From the NCBI GenBank assembly GCA_050743075.1, contig JBOGDS010000005.1, forward strand, positions 1 through 64,000: a stretch of DNA of 64,000 bases. The letters are read 5' to 3'. The notes under the pieces were generated by a model. The model did no database searches. It was not told the origin of the DNA and saw only the letters and a list, made by a program, of their open reading frames with translations. Positions 1 to 8,600 of this stretch are shown here, piece by piece. Position numbers and translations under genes: made by a program. The DNA is from JBOGDS01 sp050743075. GTDB lineage: Bacteria > Actinomycetota > Actinomycetes > Jiangellales > Jiangellaceae. Each line of letters opens with the position of its first letter. Position 1 is the first letter of the stretch.

Positions 1-1004
1 GCCAACGACCGCACCCGCCCCGCCGCCTCCGCCAGCCGCTGGTACGGCAGCCGCCCGGACTCGACCGCTCCGGCCAGCGCCGCGACGATCCGCTCGACGA
101 CCGCCCGGTCGGTGCTCTCGCCGCCGACGCACACCGCGTCGACACCGGACAGCAGGGCACGGACCGCCGCCTCGGCGTGCCCGACGGTCCGGCTGATCGC
201 ATGCATGTCCAGGCCGTCGGTCATGACGACGCCCGCGTAGCCGAGCCTGCCCCGCAGCAGCCCGGTGATCACCGCCGGCGAGAGCGTGGCTGGATTGTCG
301 ACGTCGACCGCGCTGACCTTGATGTGCGCGGTCATGACGATCTTGGCGTCGGCTGTCACGGCGGCCCGGAAGGGCGCGAGCTCTCGCCGCTCCAACAGCT
401 CAGCCGCCGCCGTGACGGTCGGCACCGTGACGTGGCTGTCCTCGTCGGTCGCGCCGTGTCCGGGAAAGTGCTTGGCCGTCGCGGCCACGCCCGCGGACTG
501 TTGCCCAGCCACGAACGCGGCCACATGCCGCGCCACCAACGCGGGGTCCGAGCCGAACGCACGCACCCCCACGACCGGGTTGAGCGGGTCGACGTCCACG
601 TCGGCGACGGGAGCGAAGTTGATGTCGATCCCGCAGGCACGCAACCGCGCGCCCAGGGAGGCGGCGACGTCCCTGGTCAGCGCCACGTCGTCGACCGAAC
701 CGAGGGCAGCGCTGCCGGGCAGCTCGGAGCCGGTCGTGGCGTCGAGCCGGGTGACGTCGCCGCCCTCCTCGTCGATCGCGATCAGCAGGTCAGGTCGGAC
801 CGCATGCAACCGGGCGGTCAGCCGGGCGACGCCGGCGTCACCTCGCGCCGGGTCGACGTTGCGCCCGAAGAGCACGACTCCGCCGACTCCTTCGGTGATC
901 AGCCCGGCCAACCAGGGCGGCGGCCCGGTCGTCCCCTCGAAGCCCGGAAAGAGGGTGCCGAGAGCCAGGCCCCGCAGGTGCGCGGGGTCGAGGGATCGGT
1001 CCAT
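1..1004 (-). CDS. Glycoside hydrolase family 3, NagZ-like beta-N-acetylhexosaminidase (3' end outside window)
   Basis: Partial gene; about 334 N-terminal residues are visible and the C-terminus runs off the left edge. The translation starts MDRSLDPAHLRGLALG and carries the GH3 hallmarks: AIDEEGG near residue 80, KHFPGHGATDEDSH (the His/Lys loop typical of NagZ-type enzymes) and MTDGLDM, whose Asp is the family nucleophile. NagZ-type GH3 enzymes remove terminal beta-GlcNAc from cell-wall fragments or chito-oligosaccharides. No signal peptide is seen, so it probably acts in the cytoplasm on imported sugars. The ATG lies 1 bp after the stop of the upstream permease gene, so it is the last visible gene of the sugar importer operon. 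That placement suggests the importer carries GlcNAc-containing oligosaccharides; this is inference. Confidence 0.9.
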   Translation of the reverse strand, partial: MDRSLDPAHLRGLALGTLFPGFEGTTGPPPWLAGLITEGVGGVVLFGRNVDPARGDAGVARLTARLHAVRPDLLIAIDEEGGDVTRLDATTGSELPGSAALGSVDDVALTRDVAASLGARLRACGIDINFAPVADVDVDPLNPVVGVRAFGSDPALVARHVAAFVAGQQSAGVAATAKHFPGHGATDEDSHVTVPTVTAAAELLERRELAPFRAAVTADAKIVMTAHIKVSAVDVDNPATLSPAVITGLLRGRLGYAGVVMTDGLDMHAISRTVGHAEAAVRALLSGVDAVCVGGESTDRAVVERIVAALAGAVESGRLPYQRLAEAAGRVRSL

Positions 1005-1005
1005 G

Positions 1006-1914
1006 TCAGCCCTTGACCGCGCCCGAGATCAGCCCGGATGTCATCCGGTGCTGGACCAGCATGAAGAAGATCACGACAGGCACCGCCAGGATCACCGACG
1101 CCGCCATCACACCGCCCCAGTCCGTGACCTGGTTGGCGCCCGTGAACGTCCGCAACCACACCGGCAGCGTCATGGACTCCGGTCGGTTCATGACGACCAG
1201 GCCCAGCGTGAACTCGTTCCAGGCCTGGATGAACCCGAACACGCCGGCAGCGATCAGTCCCGGCGCCAGCAGCGGGAACACGACGGTGAAGAACGCGCGG
1301 GTCCGGCTGCATCCGTCGACCATCGCCGCCTCCTCCAGGTCACGGGGGATCCCGGTGACGAAGCCGCGCAACATCCAGACGGTGAACGGCACCACCGCCG
1401 CGACGTAGAGCAGGGTCAGGCCGAGGACGTTGTTGGTCAGGCTCCAGCCGTCGAGCATCCGGAACTGCGAGATGAACAGCGCCTCGGCCGGGATCATCTG
1501 GACCACCAGGATCGTCAGGATGAAGCCCTGGCGGCCGAGGAAGCGGAACCGGGTGACGGCCAGCGCAGCCAGGAAGGCGAACATCACCGCGCACACGACC
1601 GTCAGCGCTGTGACGACCGCGCTGGTCGTGATCGCCGTGACGAAGTCCCGCTTGGCGAAGACCTTGCGGAACTGCCCCAGCGTGCCGTCGAGAGGGAGGA
1701 ACACCGGATCGGGTCCGCGCAGGTCCGCAGTCTCCAGGAACGAGCTGTTGACCATCCAGTAGACGGGGAAGGCGAACAACGCCGCCAGGGCGAGGCCCAC
1801 GATGTTCGCGACGCCCCTGCCCCGCCGACGGCCGCGGGATCGGCCACCCCTCGGCGACACACCGGCGGCTCGAGGATCCGCCGCGGTCTCGACCGGCTTG
1901 GTATCGGTCGTCAC
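1006..1914 (-). CDS. Carbohydrate ABC transporter permease, MalG type (CUT1)
   Basis: 302 residues. After a basic N-terminus it shows six hydrophobic segments and the permease EAA loop EEAAMVDGCSRTRAFFTVVFP, which docks the ATPase. It forms the membrane channel with the MalF-type partner just upstream. The GTG start is chosen because GTGA overlaps the stop of that partner by 4 bp; a longer frame upstream has no MalG homology. No ATP-binding subunit is encoded in the operon. In many actinomycetes CUT1 importers share one MsiK-type ATPase encoded elsewhere, which would explain this. Confidence 0.93.
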   Translation of the reverse strand: MTTDTKPVETAADPRAAGVSPRGGRSRGRRRGRGVANIVGLALAALFAFPVYWMVNSSFLETADLRGPDPVFLPLDGTLGQFRKVFAKRDFVTAITTSAVVTALTVVCAVMFAFLAALAVTRFRFLGRQGFILTILVVQMIPAEALFISQFRMLDGWSLTNNVLGLTLLYVAAVVPFTVWMLRGFVTGIPRDLEEAAMVDGCSRTRAFFTVVFPLLAPGLIAAGVFGFIQAWNEFTLGLVVMNRPESMTLPVWLRTFTGANQVTDWGGVMAASVILAVPVVIFFMLVQHRMTSGLISGAVKG

Positions 1915-2852
1915 AGCTCCTCCTCGCGCATCATCCGGCGGACGTAGAAGAATGTGAGTGCGACGGTCAGCACCAGCATGAACATCGCCACCGCCGATGC
2001 CGAGCCGAAGTCGCCCTGCCCCAGCCCGAGCCGGTAGATGTAGGTGCCGAGCAGGTTGGTGTCGGCCGTGACGCCTCCCGCCTCCTGCAGGGTGAAAATC
2101 TGGGTGAAGACCTTCAGGTCCCAGATGACCTGCAGCAACCCGACGATCATCAGGATCGGCTTGATCATCGGGACGACGATCTGCCAGAACCGGCTCCAAC
2201 CGTTCGCGCCGTCGATCTGCGCCGCCTCGAGCGTCTCGTGCGGTACCTGGGTGAGCCCTGCGTAGACGATGAACGCCACGAACGGCACGCTCATCCACAC
2301 AACGATCACCATCGCGACCGCGAAGAACGAGATCGGGTTGATCAGCCAGGAGTGCCCGGCGAACTGATCGAGGCCCAGCCGCACGAGCAGCCAGTTGATG
2401 ATGCCGTACTGGCTGTCTATCAGCCACTGCCACACGGTCAGTGACGCCATCCACGGCATCGCCCACACCAGGAGCAAGACGACCTGGACGACGATGCGTG
2501 CCCACGCCGTCATACGGCTCATGAGCACCGCCATGCCGACGCCGATCGCCATGGTCAGTGATGCGCACACCAGGCAGAACACCAGCGACCGGGCGACGAC
2601 CGCCCACAGGTAGGAGTCGGTGAACAAGGCGACGTAGTTGCCGAACCCCACCCACACCGGCGGCTGCCCGAACTGCTGGGCCAGCCCGAACTCCTGGAAG
2701 GACATCACCACCTGGCGCACCAAGGGGTAGCCCAGGCCGAGCCCGAGAACGGCCACCGCGGGAACCAGGAGGACGTACGGAAGCCTCGGCCGCCGCCTGC
2801 GCCCGACCGGCGCCGACAGCTTCGTCGACTCGACCGAGGTCACGGCGGCCAT
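1911..2852 (-). CDS. Carbohydrate ABC transporter permease, MalF type (CUT1)
   Basis: 313 residues from the chosen ATG (MAAVTSVESTKL). An in-frame ATG 24 bp upstream is possible, but a GAGAGG ribosome site lies 8 bases before the chosen start. Six membrane segments follow an Arg-rich N-terminus (GRRRRPRLPYVLLVPAVAV), and the EAA loop EAAQIDGANGWSRFWQIVVP is intact. It pairs with the MalG-type permease, whose GTG overlaps this stop codon by 4 bp. The upstream gene in the operon is the binding lipoprotein, separated by a strong hairpin that probably lowers permease expression relative to the binding protein. Confidence 0.93.
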   Translation of the reverse strand: MAAVTSVESTKLSAPVGRRRRPRLPYVLLVPAVAVLGLGLGYPLVRQVVMSFQEFGLAQQFGQPPVWVGFGNYVALFTDSYLWAVVARSLVFCLVCASLTMAIGVGMAVLMSRMTAWARIVVQVVLLLVWAMPWMASLTVWQWLIDSQYGIINWLLVRLGLDQFAGHSWLINPISFFAVAMVIVVWMSVPFVAFIVYAGLTQVPHETLEAAQIDGANGWSRFWQIVVPMIKPILMIVGLLQVIWDLKVFTQIFTLQEAGGVTADTNLLGTYIYRLGLGQGDFGSASAVAMFMLVLTVALTFFYVRRMMREEEL

Positions 2853-2882
2853 GCCTTCATCCTCTCTCGTCTGCACATGACT

Positions 2883-2920
2883 GTGCCGGGGCGGCGCGGT
2901 GTCGCGCGCCGCCCCGGCAC
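2883..2920 (-). terminator. Intercistronic hairpin between binding protein and permease genes
   Basis: A perfect 16-bp inverted repeat (2883-2898 with 2905-2920, 6-base loop) lies between the stop of the binding-protein gene and the start of the MalF-type gene. No T run follows. Such hairpins between malE- and malF-type genes are known to stabilise upstream mRNA or cause partial termination, giving excess binding protein. Confidence 0.75.
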
Positions 2921-2941
2921 GTGCCCCGCTGACTTCTCGGG

Positions 2942-4267
2942 TCAGTTGAGCAGGCCGTCCAGCTGCGCTCCGACGTCGGCGGCGAGTTGCTCGACGTCAC
3001 CGCCGTTGGCGAGGTTGACGAAGAGATCCTCCAGGACCCGCCCGCCCTCGACAGCCGAACCCCAGGCGGGCGCTGGCGGCGTCACCTTGCCGGTCTCGAG
3101 TGTCGGGCCGAGCGCCGCGTTGGCCTCGTCCTGCGGCAGCATGTCCGACAGTGACGACTTGGCCGGCAGCATCCCGCGCTCGGCGAACAGCGTCTGGAAC
3201 TCGTCGCTGAGCATGATCTCGATGACATTCTTGGCCAGCTCCTGGTTCTGCGACGCCGCCGGCACGCCGACATTGGAGCCGCCGAGCATGACCGGAGCCG
3301 CCCTGCCGTCCGAGCCAGGGAGCGTGAACGCGCCCAGGATCTCCGGTGTGGTGAGATCCGGGCAACCAGCCGCCGAGACCTCCTGCGTGGCCGGGTCGAT
3401 GATGCCGTCGGTGAGCTGGCCGACGACCCACGGCGGAGCCGCGAACATGCCCACCTGACCGGCGCAGTACGGCGTCACGGGGTCTGCCTCGTTGCCGTCC
3501 TTCGGGGCGCCGGAGGCGTTGGTGAAGATGTCCTGGACCCGGGTGAGTCCCGCGATGCCTTCGGACGTGTCCACCCCGTTGACCCACCCGCCGTCCTCCT
3601 GGACGGCCCATTCGCCGCCGGCATCCCAGAAGAACGCCTGGCCGTTGCGCCAGTCCTGGCCCGGAAGCCAGAAGCCGGAGAAGCCGTCGACCCCTTCGGG
3701 GTTGGCGGCCTTGAGAGCCTTGGCGGCCTCGACGAACTCATCCATCGTCGTCGGGACCTCGAGGCCGGCAGCCGCAAGCAGATCCTTGCGGTAGAAGACG
3801 ATGCGAGAGCCCGCGTAGTACGGCGCAGCGTAGAGCTTGTCGTCCGCCGTCCCCGATGTGACCAGACCGGGCAGCAGGTCGTCACCGCCGAGATCGCTCT
3901 CGAGGTCGCTGAGGTCGGTGAACGCACCGGCGAAGGTGAAGCTGGACGCCTGGGTGTTGCCCAGCTCGACGACGTCCGGGGTGTCTGACTCGCTCGTCGC
4001 AGCCGTGGTCACACGGTCGACGAGGCCCTCCCAGGGCTGCTCCTCGATGGTGAGAGTGGAGCTGGGGTTCTGCTCCTCGAACGTGGCCGTCAGGTAGTCG
4101 CCGATGACCGGGATCGTGTCCGGCGTCAGCCAGACCCGGATGTCGGCCGGCTCCGGAGCCGCGGCCGTCTCGTCGGCCTCCGGCTCGGTGGTGTCGTCGT
4201 CGTCACCGCAAGCGGTGAGGGCGAGTGCCGCGGCGATGCCGACGGCGAGGAAGCGTGCTCTCTTCAC
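2942..4267 (-). CDS. ABC transporter sugar-binding lipoprotein (extracellular solute-binding protein family 1)
   Basis: 441 residues. The start is GTG (MKRARFLAVG), 7 bases after an AGGGAGGA ribosome site. A lipoprotein signal peptide ends in the lipobox LTAC with Cys20, followed by an acidic linker (GDDDDTTEPEADE) that separates the lipid anchor from the binding domain. The mature protein has the family 1 solute-binding layout, including the segment PYYAGSRIVFYRKDLL near residue 150. It captures the sugar outside the membrane and hands it to the two permeases. It is the first gene of the operon that ends in the GH3 glycosidase. Exact substrate unknown; a GlcNAc oligosaccharide is plausible from that neighbour. 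Confidence 0.93.
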   Translation of the reverse strand: MKRARFLAVGIAAALALTACGDDDDTTEPEADETAAAPEPADIRVWLTPDTIPVIGDYLTATFEEQNPSSTLTIEEQPWEGLVDRVTTAATSESDTPDVVELGNTQASSFTFAGAFTDLSDLESDLGGDDLLPGLVTSGTADDKLYAAPYYAGSRIVFYRKDLLAAAGLEVPTTMDEFVEAAKALKAANPEGVDGFSGFWLPGQDWRNGQAFFWDAGGEWAVQEDGGWVNGVDTSEGIAGLTRVQDIFTNASGAPKDGNEADPVTPYCAGQVGMFAAPPWVVGQLTDGIIDPATQEVSAAGCPDLTTPEILGAFTLPGSDGRAAPVMLGGSNVGVPAASQNQELAKNVIEIMLSDEFQTLFAERGMLPAKSSLSDMLPQDEANAALGPTLETGKVTPPAPAWGSAVEGGRVLEDLFVNLANGGDVEQLAADVGAQLDGLLN

Positions 4268-4345
4268 GTGAGGAGTCCTCCCTGGTGCGAGGTGGTCGTC
4301 GGGGTGACGAGACTGATAAGAATCTTTCCAGAGCATGCCACCACT

Positions 4346-4355
4346 GAAAGGTTTC
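4346..4355. promoter_or_regulatory. Candidate operator before the sugar importer operon
   Basis: A 10-bp quasi-palindrome, GAAAGGTTTC, lies about 80 bases upstream of the binding-protein start in an otherwise GC-rich intergenic region that is locally A/T-rich. GAAA/TTTC half-sites are common in operators of actinobacterial sugar regulators (LacI and ROK families). No regulator gene is adjacent inside the window. This is a pattern-based guess. Confidence 0.3.
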
Positions 4356-4486
4356 CTACTAGTGCGAGAGTGTCACGATCCGATAACGACGTCGTCGTCC
4401 ACCGGTGAGCCACGAGCCGGGTGGTCGTCCACAGGGGTGCGGCGGGTGGCAGACACAGGCCGTCGACGCAGTCCAGATTGCCGAGC

Positions 4487-5644
4487 GTGCCCGGTCGCAT
4501 CACCCGCCTTCCCGGCGACATCGCCGACCTCCTCCGAATCACCGGTGGGGTCGTCGACCTCCGGCGGGCCGAGGCAGCAGGTGTGTCCGAAAGCCGCCTG
4601 CGGCGCGTCGTCGCGGCCGGGTACCTCACCCGCGTCGCCGTCGGCCACTACGTGGCGACCTCGACGCTTCGCAGCCTCGACGAGTGGCAGCGACATCGGT
4701 TGCGAGCGCTCGCGTTCGCCATGTCCTGCGGCGGCGACGCTTACGTGACAGGTTGGTCGGCGGTAGTCATCTGGAAGCTGCCCACTCTCGGTCCACCTCC
4801 CGACCTGCCGCTCGTCGTGCGGCCCAAGGCGCCGCGACGGTCGCCGCAGACAACTCCGTACGGCCGCGTCCTCGTTGCCGACCTGCCCGAAAGACACCGG
4901 ATCCGCTCGGGCGAGCTGGGCGTCGTGAGCCGGGCCTGGGCCGTGGCCGAGGTAGCGAGGAGCGCGCCGCTCGCCCATGCGTTGGTGGTCGCCGACGCCG
5001 CCGTGCGCGACGGCGTGGATCTGGGGGCTGCACTGTCACAGATGAATCGCTGGCCGCACGTCGGACGGGCACGGTGGATCCGCGACCATGTCGATCCCGG
5101 CGCGGAGAACCCACTGGAGACGTTGGGACGCTTCACATGCATCGAGTTCGCCTTGCCGTTGCCGGTGTCCAACGCCTGGGTCGGCACGGACAGGCCGGTC
5201 TTCCGGGTCGACGGTCTCTGGCCCTACCACTGGGCCGCGAGCGAGGGTGATGGCGCTCTGAAGTACGACAACCGGCCGGACGCGTCGTCCATCGTGGCCG
5301 CGCAGAACGAGCGCGAGTGGTACCTGCGCCGGCTCGGCCTGGACTTCGCTCGGTACGGGTGGGGGCTCGCAGCGTTCCGCCGCGCCGAGTTGGCGCAGCG
5401 CTTCGCGGCTCTGCTGCGGGACAACCCGCCACGGGAGGTGCCAATCCGCTGGTGGAAGCACATACCAGGTGTCGGGCCAGTGGAACCCGGGCCTGCAGAC
5501 TGGCCTTCGCCCGCGCCGGTCCCGATCGTGCTGCCTCCGGACCGTGACCGGGACCCTCAACCTCGCAGACCGGAGCGCACTTCACCCGGCAGACCGCCGC
5601 ACCCGGGCCGGTTCGTGCCCGCCATTCGACGCTCCGGTCTGTGA
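4487..5644 (+). CDS. AbiEi-type antitoxin-domain protein with DUF559-like C-terminal part, no toxin partner
   Basis: About 385 residues. The first 60 residues (ITRLPGDIADLLRITGGVVDLRRAEAAGVSESRLRRVVAAGYLTRVAVGHYV) match the winged-helix domain of AbiEi-type IV antitoxins. The C-terminal part (FRVDGLWPYHWAASEGDGALKYD) resembles the DUF559/Vsr-like endonuclease fold seen in many actinobacterial proteins of this build, though the usual E-x-D-G acidic pair is shifted. The start is uncertain: GTG 4487 is chosen because homology begins right after it; ATG 4421 is in frame upstream. No AbiEii nucleotidyltransferase toxin flanks it, so a toxin-antitoxin role is doubtful. The last codons overlap a large inverted repeat. 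Confidence 0.8.
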   Translation: MPGRITRLPGDIADLLRITGGVVDLRRAEAAGVSESRLRRVVAAGYLTRVAVGHYVATSTLRSLDEWQRHRLRALAFAMSCGGDAYVTGWSAVVIWKLPTLGPPPDLPLVVRPKAPRRSPQTTPYGRVLVADLPERHRIRSGELGVVSRAWAVAEVARSAPLAHALVVADAAVRDGVDLGAALSQMNRWPHVGRARWIRDHVDPGAENPLETLGRFTCIEFALPLPVSNAWVGTDRPVFRVDGLWPYHWAASEGDGALKYDNRPDASSIVAAQNEREWYLRRLGLDFARYGWGLAAFRRAELAQRFAALLRDNPPREVPIRWWKHIPGVGPVEPGPADWPSPAPVPIVLPPDRDRDPQPRRPERTSPGRPPHPGRFVPAIRRSGL

Positions 5645-5665
5645 AGTGCGCTCCGGTCTGTGAGG
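5561..5665. repeat. Inverted repeat at the end of the AbiEi-type gene
   Basis: Arms 5561-5585 and 5641-5665 are complementary over 25 bp with one mismatch (20 bp perfect), separated by 55 bp. A third partial copy of the arm core, GCTCCGGTCT, sits directly before the right arm at 5631. The element covers the last codons of the AbiEi-type gene and reaches to within 10 bp of the convergent mfd stop. It could act as a two-way terminator or be the remnant of a small mobile element. Confidence 0.85.
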
Positions 5666-5675
5666 TGGCCCGCTG

Positions 5676-8600
5676 TCAGGCCGCTGGCTCCGCCACCGCG
5701 AGCAGGATGGTGTCGACGAACTCGCGGGCCCAGGTGAGCAGGTCGACGTCGCGCAGCGCCGTCCCACCGACCGGACCGGTCGACGGGCGCGGCACGAGCA
5801 CGGAACCCACGGCCTCCTTGACCAGCGACCTGGGGTGCAGACGCTCCAGCCGGACCCGCTGCCAGTCCTTCAGAGAGACCGGCGCGAACCGCACGTGGTT
5901 GCACTGCAGCGTGATCTCGCGCAGGCCCGCTGCCCTGGCGTGGGTACGGAAGCGCGCCACCTCCAGCAGGTTCTCGACCGGCCGCGGCGGCGCACCGTAC
6001 CGGTCGGACAGCTCGTCGCGGACGGCCTCCACATCGGCCTCGGTCAACGCCGCTGAGAGCCGCCGGTAGGCCTCCAGCCGCAGCCGCTCGCTGGCGATGT
6101 AATCGTGCGGGAGGTGCGCATCGACCGGCAGCTCGACCCGGACGTCGGCCAGGGCCGAGACGGCGCCGTCACCGCGGAACTCGGCGACCGCCTCGCCGAC
6201 CAGCCGGACGTAGAGGTCGAAGCCGACGTCGGCGATGTGGCCCGACTGCTCCCCACCGAGCAGGTTGCCGGCACCGCGGATCTCCAGGTCCTTCATCGCC
6301 ACCTGCATGCCGGCACCCAGCTCGGAGTGCGCGGCGATCGTCGCCAGCCGCTCGTGGGCCTCCTCCGTCATCGGCTTGTCCGGGGGGTAGAGGAAGTACG
6401 CGTACGCCCGCTCGCGCCCGCGACCGACCCGTCCGCGCAGCTGGTGCAGCTGCGAGAGCCCGAGCCGGTCCGGCCGGTCGACGAACAGTGTGTTCGCGTT
6501 GGAGATGTCCAGGCCGGTCTCGACGATCGTCGTGCAGACGAGGACGTCGGTCTCGCGCTCCCAGAAGCTCTGGATCACCTGCTCCAGCGTGTGTTCGCCC
6601 AGCTGGCCGTGGGCCACGGCCACGCGGGCCTCGGGCACCATCTCGCGCAGGCGGGCTGCCATCTTCTCGATGGTCTCGATCCGGTTGTGCACGAAGAACA
6701 TCTGGCCGTCGCGCATCAGCTCCCGGCGGATCGCGGCGCTGATCTGCTTCTCCTCGTACGGCCCGACGTAGGTCAGGACCGGGTGCCGCTCCTCCGGCGG
6801 CGTGGTGATCGTCGACATGTCCCGGATCCCGGTGATCGACATCTCCAGGGTCCGCGGGATCGGCGTGGCCGACATCGTGACGACGTCGACGTCCGCGCGC
6901 AGGTGCTTGAGCTTCTCCTTGTGCTCGACGCCGAAGCGTTGCTCCTCGTCGACGATCAACAAGCCGAGGTCCTTGAATCGGACGTCGCCAGTGAGCAGCC
7001 GGTGGGTACCGATGACGACGTCGACGGTCCCGTCGGCGAGCCCACGCAGCGTCTCCGCCGCCTCCCGGTCGGTCTGGAACCGCGACAGCGCCCGTACCGC
7101 CACCGGGAACTGGGCATACCGCTCGGCGAACGTGTCGTGGTGCTGCGACACCAACAATGTCGTCGGCACCAGCACGCCGACCTGCTTGCCTTCCTGCACG
7201 GCCTTGAACGCCGCCCGGACTGCGATCTCGGTCTTGCCGTAGCCGACGTCGCCGGCGATCACCCGGTCCATCGGGATCGTGCGCTCCATGTCGCGCTTGA
7301 CCTCGTCGATCACGGTGAGCTGGTCGGGCGTCTCGACGTAGGGGAAGGCGTCCTCCAGCTCGCGCTGCCACGGGGTGTCCGGGCCGAACGCGTACCCGGG
7401 CGCCGCCTGGCGGGCCGCGTACAGCTTGATGAGCTCCGCGGCGATCTCGCGGACGGCCTTGCGGGCGCGGCCCTTGCGCCTGGCCCAGTCCGAGCCGCCG
7501 ATCCGGTCCAGCGACGGAGTGTCGCCGCCGACGTACCTGGTGACCTGCTCGAGCTGGTCCGTCGGCACGTAGAGCCGGTCCGGCGGTTGCCCTCGCCGGC
7601 CCGGCGCGTACTCCACGACCAGGTACTCGCGGGTGGCGCCCTGGACGGAGCGGCTGGTCATCTCGACGTAGCGGCCCACGCCGTGCTGGTCGTGCACGAC
7701 GACGTCGCCCGACCGCAGCTGCAGAGGATCGACCTGGTTGCGCCTCCGGCTGGGCATCCGGCGCATGTCCTTGGTGGAGGCGCGCTGCCCAGTGACGTCA
7801 TCCTCGGTGAGTACGGCGAGCACGTCCGTCACGAAGCCATGGGCGAGGGCGCCGGTCGTCACGTGGACGACGGCGCGCTCGGGAACCGTGCGGACGTCAT
7901 CGTGGAACCGCGCCGGGACGTCGGCGTCGCCCAGCAACTCCACCACGCGCTGCGCGGTGCCGTGGCCGCCGGTGACCACCACCGTGCGCCGGTCGGCGAG
8001 CCAGCCCTTGAGATCCGCGAGCGCTCGCTGCGTGTCGCCCCGGTACGAATCGGCGGGGCGCGCGGCGACGATGCGGGTCTCGACACCCGGCTCGGCCTCG
8101 CCGAGTTCCTCGTCGGCGCCGTACGGGCTGACGCTCCACCACGGCAGGCCGAGATGAATCGCGTGAGCACGGACGGCGGCGAGCGTCCGGTACGCAGCGG
8201 CCTCGAGATCGATCGGCGTCTGCCCGCCTCCGGCGGCTGCCGCCCAGGACGCCTCGAGGAACTCCTGGCTGGTGGCGACGAGGTCGTGAGCCCGGGTGTG
8301 CACCCGCTCGGGGTCGCAGACGAGCACGTGGGTGCCGGCCGGCAGCAGGTCGAGAAGAAGCTCCATCTCCGCGACGAGCACCGGCGCGAGAGACTCCATG
8401 CCCTCGACGGCCACCCCGGCGGCGATCTTGTCGAACAGTTCGGCAAGCTCCGGATGGCGCTTTGCCAGCGCGGCCGCGCGCTCCCGGACCGCGTCCGTCA
8501 GCAGCAGCTCCCGGCACGGCGGGGCCCACAGGCCGTTCTGGGCCTGCTCGAGTGAACGCTGGTCGGCAACCCTGAACCAGCGGATCTCCTCCACCGTGTC

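Noticed and set aside
265..1947. Long open frame on the plus strand (560 codons) opposite the importer genes
   Set aside because: It runs antisense to the GH3 and permease genes, has no domain pattern, and its composition is that of an out-of-frame shadow in high-GC DNA.
4487..5644. Complete AbiE toxin-antitoxin system
   Set aside because: No AbiEii toxin gene is present on either side; neighbours are the sugar importer operon and mfd.
6105..8555. 816-codon open frame on the plus strand
   Set aside because: Lies wholly antisense to mfd; rich in His/Arg/Asp from codon-position bias and lacks any recognisable motif.
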